Below, piece by piece: positions 56,288 to 64,000 of a stretch of DNA of 64,000 bases. This stretch comes from Pelodera strongyloides. Its lineage: Eukaryota > Nematoda > Chromadorea > Rhabditida > Rhabditidae. Where the stretch lies: positions 1,570,001 through 1,634,000 of the forward strand of contig JAANDG010000003.1 in assembly GCA_036852015.1 (NCBI GenBank). Direction: 5' to 3'. Positions within the stretch are counted from its first letter, which is position 1. Each line of letters begins with the position of its first letter. Position numbers and translations under genes: made by a program. The notes below the pieces were generated by a model. It did no database searches. It was not told where the DNA came from and saw nothing but the letters and a program-made list of their open reading frames with translations.

Positions 56288-56654
56288 TGTCACGACTTTC
56301 GTGACCTAGAAACGTATTACGATATAGTAATTACAGATGACGTGTTATTTACAGATGAACCGTCTAAACGAGGAATCACATAACTTATTTGCATTTGTTT
56401 GTCTAGAATAAATATCCTTGATTCTAGATCAGGAGTATCTTTCTTTGGATCATCGCTTTTGGAGCTTCTTTTCTTCTACCGGAAGTCCGGTCATTCTCCA
56501 TATTCCCGGAAGTCCGGGAATCTACCAGCTCGCTGAGGAGCACCCAACTCGGAAGTCCGAGTTCTTCAGGCCGATCATCGAGGATCGTGCCATTACTAAG
56601 TCTTATTGCCTTTCATTGAATAAAAGGTTAATCATTGCGCAGCTAGTCTGTACA
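56288..56654 (+). repeat. 3' LTR
   Basis: Same 367-bp sequence as the 5' LTR apart from four substitutions. Followed immediately by the ATAAG target duplicate. Confidence 0.95.
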
Positions 56655-56671
56655 ATAAGATTCCAGTACTT

Positions 56672-56850
56672 TTAAAGCGATATAACGACCGGGGTTTTGA
56701 AACGTTTGTTGGACAACTGCATTCCCATATGTTGTATGCAAATGAATATAATTAGAATAAAAAATCACGCCGCAGCTCGCAGCCTTTGCATTCACTACAC
56801 AGAGGAAATACAGCGTCCAACATACGGTTCAGAAACCGGCTGTTATCGTA
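56672..56850. mobile_element. TTAA MITE, family 2
   Basis: TTAAAGCGATATAACGACCGG at the left, CAACTGCATTCCCATATG inside and GAAACCGGCTGTTATCG at the right. It lies 17 bp past the LTR element. Confidence 0.78.
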
Positions 56851-57635
56851 TACAAAAGCTTTTCGATTATATGGAGAGCAATTAAATAATCAAAAGGCTA
56901 CCCCGCATAGCTTGGATCTGGAAATTTTCTATAAATATCCAAGCATTTCAACTTTTAAAGGTTTAGACTAGAAAGCCAAGCCCGTCCCTAGTCCCTCAGG
57001 ACTAGTTACGACGTTGTTTGTGTGCATAAGCACCACAAAATGGCCGCTGATGAGCGAATTCAAATATAAAATTGTCCTTTCTTATTTTAGATCAATTTAG
57101 CAAAAGAAAAAGATTTTGTCTGCTTAATTGCATAAATGCATAAATAAAGAATACACTGCTTAATTACATAAATTCTCCGGCTCGCTAAATTTTTTTGCTC
57201 ATTAAACATTTTGATTGATTTTTTTTCGTGAGGCTCTCAATAATTAAACAGTGTATTTTTGATAAACGGGAAATGCTTAGTCGAGTCTGCATCTCGCTTT
57301 TTAAAACGTGTTTATCTGAAAGTAACTCGGAAATCCTGCCTCCCAGAATACGTATGCCTTTCGTGAAGATTTATTTAATTTTTAACTTATTAACTTTTTT
57401 GTGAGATTGTTACGTCACACGCAAAATAACAAATAAGATCTGCTATTTGTTATGCTTAAGCCTAGGCTTATTGATAGACTTGAAAAATATTTTAAAAAGA
57501 AGTCGAAAAAGGGCAAAAAATTTTTTTGTCAGTCTTTGCACCTTACTGAAGTTCGCGAAAAGCGAGTAAAATCCGTTTAGACCGGGAAACTTGCAATGCC
57601 TTTTCACGAGTCAATTTTTCGCATGGCAAGGTTGA
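56851..57635. other. unassigned stretch
   Basis: AT-rich; no feature recognised. Confidence 0.5.
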
Positions 57636-57775
57636 AACAACATAACATAACATAACATTTATTACGAACATAAAATGTCGCACAAGTTTTGTCGAGGCAA
57701 TACCACAATGAATAACTATGAAACGTGAAAATGTAAATCTGATTAAAATAAAAGCATCAAATAAAAACATTATGT

Positions 57776-58012
57776 TTACAGGAATAGGCGAGGGTTACTC
57801 TCAATCATAAGTGAAGTTCTATGGACAAAACAGTGTCTGCGAACATTCCTAGTCACCCGCGGGATTATGATTTTGATACGACCACGTCGAGAGGACAGAT
57901 TAGAATTCCTGAATTTGTACATTGAACGTAGATTAATGGCCGCATTTGCCAGCCAATATTTTTCTGAGCATTCTAGCATCTGCCTTCCTACGTCGATCGT
58001 CAAGTGTATCAA
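57776..58012 (-). pseudogene. LINE ORF2 C-terminal region
   Basis: Continues the RT polypeptide in other frames after the stop at 58016. The tail ends NPRLFL with an R-rich segment, as in CR1-type C-termini. Separated from the RT by frameshifts near 58035 and 57980. Confidence 0.6.
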
Positions 58013-58015
58013 GCT

Positions 58016-58909
58016 TCAATAATGTATCTCTATCTGAACTAGAGGGTGTGTATCATTGTAATCAAGCAATTGGGAACGCATAAAAATTCGCTTTGTAAAT
58101 GTACGTTGGATCCGATCTAGGGCCACCTTATCCTTTTTCTTATATGGACTAAAGACAACCGAGCCTGACTCTAGAATTGAACGTACATAAAGAGAATATG
58201 CAAGAACCAAAAGGTTTGCCTTCCGCGTTTTCAGAGTGCGAAAGAGAGCAAACATTCTTTTTCTTGCTTGGGCACAAACAAAGGAAATATGTTTAGAGAA
58301 GGATAAATCATCTGTCATAATAAATCCTAGGTCTTTGAGCTGAGTTACCTTTTCAATCACAACCGAATTACAAATGTAGTCCACTTTTGGATTGTTTGGA
58401 CCAATGTACAGTGCTTGGCACTTATGAGGAGCCAAAGGTAACTGAAACTCAATTGACCAATCATGCACCAAGTTTATTGCGCGTTGAACTAAAATTCTAT
58501 CTATAGGATCATTAATAGTACTGTATATTTTTATGTCATCTGCATACATTACAAATGAAATACCTAGACTTCTCAACGATATTGCTAGGTCGGAGGTAAA
58601 CAACGAGAATAGGATTGGACCTAATACTGATCCCTGTGGCACACCACTAGTACAATCTACAACATCCGATACAGTATCACCAACTCTCACAAACATTTTG
58701 CGATCACTAAGCCAATTTTCAATCCATTTAAATATAAAAGAAGGAAATTGCATGTCAACTAATTTGCAAAGCAGCTTCTTGTGGGAGACCCGATCAAACG
58801 CCTTGGCAAAATCAAAGTAAATTATGTCTACTTGCTTCTTATTTTCTATAGCAAGCGACCAATCATTTAATGAGCAAAGTAATGCCGTTTCTCTTGATCG
58901 GTTCTTCAA
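58016..58909 (-). pseudogene. LINE reverse transcriptase (ORF2), main part
   Basis: 297 residues include the RT palm and fingers: YFDFAKAFDRVSH (motif A, catalytic D), TSGVPQGSVLGPILFSLF (motif B) and FVMYADDIKIY (motif C with the catalytic DD). Then GFIMTDDLSFSKHI and a thumb-like region. RT copies the element's RNA at the nicked target. A frameshift separates it from the upstream endonuclease part, so this copy cannot make the complete protein. Confidence 0.9.
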
Positions 58910-58982
58910 GAAGCCATGTTGTTCATGCGGAATAAGCTGATTATTAATTGCGAATTCTAATAACTTCTGTACAACAATTTTC

Positions 58983-60329
58983 TCAAAAATACGGCAAGGA
59001 AAACTCGTTATACTTACGTGGACGAAAATTACTTACACTACAATTACTTGGATCCCCTTTGGGCAAAGGAATCACACTGGACCATTTCCAGAAAAAGGGC
59101 ACTTCACCAGTAAGGATTGAACGATTAAATATAACAGATAAAGGACTGGCGATGGCAGTGCTGATTTTCTGAAGAAAGTGCATAGGTAAACCATCAGGCG
59201 TGCGAGAAAAAGAGATTTTCCACTTATCAATGAGCGACATAACAGTACCCGAATCAATTAAAATGGGTGGGAAAGGAATTGAAACAATTATGCCAGTATT
59301 GACAGACCTAGAAATTCCATTCTCAGCAACAAAATTGGATTCAAAGTAACGAACAAGTGCATTTGCCCTATCTTTATCAGATACGAAAACATTATTATCA
59401 AGATCTATTACAGTATGATTAGACTTAACAGAGCGTGACGTACAAGCAGATATATATTTATAAAGTTGCTTCAGTTGTCCCGAGTTTATAATTTTCCTTT
59501 CTACATTACTATAATATCTCTCGGACTCTCTTTTTAGCCACCTACTTACGAGTTCGTACTTTTCTTTGTGCCCAGCACTTTGATCTACCATTGGCAGGAG
59601 CCTTTCTTTTTGGCGAATCAAATTTTCTATGTGCTTGGGAATTTTAATACCACCGACTGACACTTTCTTGACAGGGATGTACTTAAACATTAACTCATGA
59701 GTTAAACACACAAAGTATTTGTACAACTCGTCAGCATTTGGATACACTTGGAGCATATAATGCCAATCAATGGACGCTAACTCACTAGAAATAGAGTCAT
59801 AGTCGGCCTTGCTGAAATCATATGCTGATCTAATTATCGGAGTATCACTGGACATGCAAACATCAAAAACGAGCAAACAATGGTCACATTTAAGTGGTGG
59901 GGGAAGACACAACACAGGAGATTGTATGATATCATCCGATGTCAATACCAAATCTAAACAATGATTTTGCCGAGTATTAAACTGGACATGTTGCTTCCAA
60001 TTAGCTGATTGACAAAATTCTAAGAAAAGAGATGGACCAGCTCCATTAGCCTTTTTCTCTGTCCAGTTAATAGACGGCAGGTTAAAGTCTCCAACTATTA
60101 GACATGGGAAATCGACAGAAACATATTGGGCCAAATAATCAGTTAAAGAAACAACATTATCGAGAGAGCAACCAGACTTGAAATAAACTAAACAAATACG
60201 TAACGGGCGAGGAAAATAAACATCTGTAATTAAAGCTTCAAACCACGTATCATTGTACTGAGAAACAACATTGCTAATAAGAAAACTTTTAAGAAAGCCG
60301 CACATTTGCATATAAAAATATAAAGGCAC
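58983..60329 (-). pseudogene. LINE endonuclease and RT start (ORF2)
   Basis: 448 residues: the C-terminal half of an APE-type endonuclease (IVGDFNLPSINW, CLDLVLTSDD, then CDHCLLVF, where SDH is usual), a linker, and RT motifs 0-1 (TPDGLPMHFL, SVIPLPKGDPSNCSVSNFRP). A 1-bp frameshift just after FRP ends the frame; the expected RT continuation is in the next frame. A further shift near 60290 and loss of upstream sequence remove the endonuclease N-terminus. Confidence 0.88.
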
Positions 60330-60345
60330 CTCGTCGCATTGACTT

Positions 60346-60734
60346 TATTCTTTCGTTCTTTTAGTTCCTGGTTGCCGCGCGCAGATATATAGATAAACTG
60401 ATAAACATGTTTTACCGAATCCTGTTTTTCTTTATTTGTCTTTATGCGTAATAAATTCGGTTTTGGAATAACTAGGAACATCATTTTTTGAAGAAATTGT
60501 TTGTGTGATCTGCAAGCGCCTGTGCAATGTCGTTTGAAAAACCAACTGCAAAAACGGATTTGGCTTTTAAAAATGATTTCTTTGAGCCAATACTGAAAAC
60601 CGACTAAAATAGAACAAGTTAGAAAACGATTCAAAAAAAATCAGCGCAATATTATTATTTATTATAACTCGTAGGCTTTGAAGTATATTCTTCTGTATTT
60701 TAGCGGAATATCTGTCTATGCATCTTTTAAAAAC
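60346..60734. other. unassigned sequence 5' of the LINE
   Basis: A minus-strand ORF (60230-60634) overlaps the LINE but its upstream part matches no LINE motif, so it is probably flanking DNA. Confidence 0.4.
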
Positions 60735-60908
60735 TTAAAGCAGTATAACGGTGGTCTTTTGAGACGCTGAATTCCTATGCCTATGTATTTATACGAACTG
60801 AGTTCGAATTGAGCACGATTTTCTTTCAAATCCTAATCATGTGCACATGATGCATGGGTATTCAGTTATCCAATTCCGATTCAAAAACCGGTTGTTATAC
60901 CGCGTGAA
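60735..60908. mobile_element. TTAA MITE, family 2
   Basis: TTAAAGCAGTATAACGGTGG at the left and AACCGGTTGTTATACCGCG at the right. Confidence 0.75.
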
Positions 60909-61583
60909 ATTATTCAAATACATCAGGATGTTCTGGAGGTTAGTCTAGAATTACGTCAATTAGGCAGATGCTTGTAGACTAGAAAATGAACCATTTTATA
61001 TTTGACTAAGCAACTTTTAAGATCATTTTTCCCTTCATGTGTCATGTTCAACTGAGAAGGTTGCCGTTCCTCATTAGCGACACATACACGCCGTTTTTTT
61101 TAGCAGTTTATTAGCTATAAGGCTACAACCCCTATATCTCTGCAAAAGTTGAGACTTCAACGTTGGAATTGTTTTCCAGTTTATTTGATTTATTCAACCT
61201 AATTTTGGTTGACGTAACCAGTTTAATCAGGAAAGAGCAAAAAGTTCTCCCTAGTCTTCTACGCATCAATAGATGAACGTACCCAAACCCTTTTTTCCTT
61301 TTTATGCAGGTTATAGGATTATTGTGCCAGATTCTTATTTCAGTGTGACAATAAATTAGTGCGTAGGGTAAATTATAAGTTATATTTGCGTGTACAGCCT
61401 CTTATGTAAGCACACATTTTTTAAAAGCTCTATCGCACTTCAAGCAAGCCTTCTCGGGGCTATCCGCAGTATCTAGGTTCAAATGTATTGTAGTATTTTA
61501 CATGTCATTGTACGGTACGTTTCATACAGTGCTATCAAAGTGATTATGTCTCGAGGAGGCTTACTTGAAGTGTCATGGAGCCT
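60909..61583. other. unassigned stretch
   Basis: No feature recognised. Confidence 0.5.
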
Positions 61584-61750
61584 TTAAAGTGAAATACCGG
61601 CTGTTATTTGAAACGCATCGTGGACAACTGAATTCTTACGTATTTATGCTAATCTGCTCGAATTCAGCTCGCTTTTTTAATTCTAATTTATGCTAATTTG
61701 CATAGCTGCATAAGAGTGCTGGTGTACTCGATGTGTTTCAAAAACTGACT
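61584..61750. mobile_element. TTAA MITE, family 1, right end lost
   Basis: TTAAAGTGAAATACCGGCTG at the left and CGATGTGTTTCAAAAACTGAC at the right. The terminal CGCTTTAA is missing. Confidence 0.75.
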
Positions 61751-62073
61751 TTCCTTTTTTCTTCTTTTTTTATTCGTATTCGTATTCGTCTTTTTAATTT
61801 GGTATGTGCAAAGGTTCAAAAAAATCAAAGCACATCTTAGAAGACAGATGAGCATTTTACCATTACACCTGTTTACACTGATTGCTTTTAAGCTTTTTCC
61901 TATTATTCAGCATACCATAATGTATTTAAATTGTTAATAGTTGACTCTAAATTTCCAAATTTTCCTCTAAATTTGTAATTAAAAGTTGCACTTATCAGAC
62001 AGCTATATGAATCACAACAGCCAGAGCCAGATTCTTTTCTGTACAAATCACTTATTGTTAGAATTGTTTCTTT

Positions 62074-62254
62074 TTAAAGCCAAATACCGGTCGGTTGCTG
62101 AAACGCATCATGGACGTCTAAATTCTTGCATATTTAGGCTAATTTGCTCGAATTCAGCTCGATTTTTTACTACAATTTATGTCATTTGCAAAGACTGCAT
62201 AAGAATGCTGGTGTTCTCGATATGTTTCAAAAACCGACCTGTATTTCGTTTTAA
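62074..62254. mobile_element. TTAA MITE, family 1
   Basis: TTAAAGCCAAATACCGGTCGG at the left and CCGACCTGTATTTCGTTTTAA at the right. Confidence 0.87.
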
Positions 62255-62950
62255 ACGATACTGTGCTGAAAAACTCGCATACAATTTTGAAAACGCAATA
62301 TTCTGCTATACATATTCCTATTATATAATGTAAAGGAGAAGAGTTTGGCGTTTTGGATGTCCGCAACAGAGTTCCGACAAGCAAATTAGAATATCTAAAT
62401 GTTATAAAAGGAGAGTGGGAGCTTTTAGTCTTGAGCAAGCGAATTCGAGTTTTATTACTTGATTTTTTTAAGATAGCGTTGCAGACATTTCATATAAGTG
62501 TGAGTATTTTGAGTCTTGAAGTATGGGAATGTCACCTCAGGCGGCGAAAGCCGTCTGGTACTTTATATAAACCAATGCGCATAGCAATTCGACTCATGTA
62601 ACCAGTAGGCAATTTTCGTGTGTATGTACTTACTGTCCCTCTCAATCTAACAATAAGATAAATAAAATTGTTGATCAAATCTTGGCCAATTAATCAAGCA
62701 TTTTCGCTATCAACATAGTTTAACAAATTTCTTGGGTAACTATTCCATTGATTCCGCTTTCCCAGCCGTTTTTACGCAGTAGATGTAAAATTTTATGAAA
62801 GCGATTTAACGCCACATGTACTCGATTTCATGACGACAAATCATCATTGAAGATCATCATTTTGCAAGTTTGATATAGCTATTATGTGACCGAATGATTG
62901 AGGAATCTGCTAACTATGTGTTAATCTACTAGATACTTCAGTTATCTTCC
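62255..62950. other. mostly unassigned; end of the 235-bp repeat family at 62531-62560
   Basis: CACCTCAGGCGGCG then AAAGCCGTCTGGTAC corresponds to the reverse complement of the 19222 repeat end. The rest is not recognised. Confidence 0.4.
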
Positions 62951-62999
62951 CTAGGCTTAGGCTTAGGCTTAGGCTTAGGCGTAGGCTTAGGCTTAGGCT
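62951..62999. repeat. interstitial telomere-like (TTAGGC)n
   Basis: About eight TTAGGC units with one GTAGGC variant, ~340 bp upstream of the third gene. Confidence 0.9.
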
Positions 63000-63225
63000 C
63001 ATGTTTTGAGATTCATGTTCAGTGTTTAGTCGCTTGAGCAAGTTTAGTTTATTTCTGCCTCCATGTCCAAGACACACCTATATTATATTGAACGCCAAAC
63101 TTTGCTAATTTACGCCAGCTTCTCATAGACAAGTTTCTATTATACTTTCTCTTTCCCTTATCTTTACGATATTTTTGACTGTGTCTTCACAACCTTTAGT
63201 TAATGTGTATCGTCGCGAAAATGTG

Positions 63226-63328
63226 AAGGGCAGTCAAATCGATATGCTGACATTTTTCCGCCTATGATGTTCCTTTTCCGGTTTTGAAATGTTCCGCATA
63301 TCGATTTTTTCCTGAGACTGCCCTTTAA
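63226..63328. mobile_element. short TTAA MITE, AAAGGGCAGTC ends
   Basis: AAGGGCAGTCAAATCGATATGC at the left; GCATATCGATTTTTTCC followed by TGAGACTGCCCTTTAA at the right. It is 103 bp and directly abuts the 5' side of the next gene. Confidence 0.65.
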
Positions 63329-63341
63329 AGGTGTATGCGGA

Positions 63342-63876
63342 ATGTCTTTACTTTCCGTGGAAATGCCTTCTTCGATGCAACGCAGGAAAACGGAACCAAA
63401 ACGGAAGGGATACGAAAGACCGCGCCGCGACCGTGCCGCGAGCATGTTCTCGGTAAATCTGACGCAACTCTGGCGCAACATTTGGATAATTTGAGAGATC
63501 AGTGCGCAGGAACAAGCGGAAACATTCCCGGTTCAAGATGCATCAGGCTATACATTTCATAAATAAAGAGGCGTGTGCGCGGGCATTGAACTTATGAATA
63601 ACAAAAATTTTCTAACAACGCGTTATAAATTCACCTATACGGTGAGGTGCACTCGTGTACGCTAAACGGGAGTTCATCTAACTCTAGTAAAAGCTCTAAT
63701 ATCAATTCTCATCTTATTTTTCGTTCAGGTCTCCTCCGACATTCTGAAGGTTTCTGGCTACACGAATCAATTTCGCTCACTGTTGTCCGCCAGAATACCG
63801 CCGCGTCGGGACAGCGTTCCCGAAGTAAATGTGGTCGACGCGTTACAAGATACGACTATGGATGAGCCGAAGAAAA
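63342..63876 (+). CDS. 5' part of a gene of unknown function (runs off the window)
   Basis: Exon 1 has three in-frame ATGs (63342, 63363, 63375) and ends at TCG|GTAAAT (63452). Exon 2 is 63729-63876, from a good acceptor (TTTTCGTTCAG) to a consensus donor AAAA|GTAAGT, joined in phase 0. The N-terminal part is very basic (QRRKTEPKRKGYERPRRDR), then VSSDILKVSGYTNQFRSLL and an acidic stretch ending ALQDTTMDEPKK. The basic run could be a nuclear-localisation or nucleic-acid-binding segment; no family was recognised. Exon 2 ends in phase 1 and no third exon occurs before 64000. Base composition is clearly richer in GC than the surroundings. Confidence 0.58.
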
Positions 63877-63988
63877 GTAAGTAATATTATTCTTTATCGC
63901 AAACAAACACATAACATTAAACGCTGTATACGCGTGAGAGAGTAACTATGAAACTGGTTTGGTTCAATTACCCAATTATGTGTTTGCA

Positions 63989-64000
63989 TTAAAGGGATAG
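63989..64000. mobile_element. left tip of an AAAGGGATAGG-family TTAA MITE
   Basis: TTAAAGGGATAG at the window edge matches the start of 6394, 30299 and 50164. Confidence 0.5.

Larger units (their letters stand above)
52368..56654 (+). mobile_element. BEL/Pao-like LTR retrotransposon, gag-only, non-autonomous
   Basis: Two 367-bp LTRs flank a 3,553-bp interior and are framed by a 5-bp target duplication ATAAG (52363-52367 and 56655-56659). The LTRs differ at four positions by eye (~1%), so insertion is recent. A primer-binding-site-like TGGTGCACCGTCCGGAGT follows the 5' LTR. The interior holds one intact gag ORF. Protease, reverse transcriptase, RNase H and integrase are absent, and ~1.3 kb after gag shows no pol similarity that I can see. 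Mobilisation would need enzymes from another element. Confidence 0.92.
57636..60345 (-). mobile_element. CR1-like LINE, 5'-truncated and frameshifted
   Basis: On the minus strand an apurinic-like endonuclease domain precedes a reverse transcriptase and a C-terminal region, then an AATAAA and tandem TTATG units at 57636-57660 as the 3' terminus. Short 3' tandem repeats instead of poly(A) are typical of CR1/L2-type LINEs. At least three frameshifts break the ORF, and the endonuclease N-terminus is missing. The exact 5' limit is uncertain. Confidence 0.88.

Noticed and set aside
60230..60634. 134-codon minus-strand ORF as the LINE N-terminus
   Set aside because: Its upstream portion lacks endonuclease motifs; only the last part overlaps the LINE in a different frame.

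Overview
The window is metazoan nuclear DNA: AT-rich, sparsely genic and dominated by mobile and repetitive sequence. Interstitial runs of TTAGGC, the nematode-type telomere unit, occur at 17.2, 43.4 and 63.0 kb. Short 3' splice sites ending in TTTCAG or TTTAG also point to a nematode or near relative. This assignment is inference. No bacterial, organellar or rRNA sequence was seen.

Host genes have small exons and large, transposon-filled introns. The clearest is a four-exon DM-domain (doublesex/mab-3 family) gene at 9.93-16.72 kb (+). Its splice sites and phases all agree, and it encodes about 190 residues with every expected zinc ligand. A second probable gene (three exons, + strand, 47.58-52.33 kb) and the 5' part of a third (63.34-63.88 kb, + strand, running off the right edge) encode proteins I do not recognise. 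A set of splice-bounded minus-strand segments lies inside intron 2 of the DM gene. A degenerate DM-like exon lies at 26.6 kb. A few single-exon candidates are listed with low confidence.

Layout: 1-4 kb, a 400-bp TTAA element and a ~129-bp satellite of about 24 copies. 6-9.6 kb, MITEs and a degenerate tandem duplication. 9.9-16.7 kb, the DM gene. 17.2-31.4 kb, a dense field of TTAA-bounded MITEs, GC-rich motif-iterated islands, microsatellites and interstitial telomere repeats. 32-38.3 kb, more MITEs, islands and tRNA-like sequences. 38.4-40.0 kb, an almost perfect 1.5-kb palindrome carrying a tRNA-Asp-like copy in each arm and a 70-codon ORF in its loop. 41-47 kb, mostly unassigned plus a foldback element and an island of repeated CATCTCGGAA. 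47.6-52.3 kb, the second gene. 52.4-56.7 kb, a young BEL/Pao-like LTR retrotransposon with gag but no pol. 57.6-60.3 kb, a decayed CR1-like LINE on the minus strand. 60.7-64 kb, MITEs, telomere-like repeat and the third gene.

The unifying feature is a set of about nine MITE families whose ends all read TTAAAG(G/C). Adjacent elements share a single TTAA, as expected for TTAA-targeted (Kolobok/T2-like or piggyBac-like) transposition. No transposase for them was recognised here.
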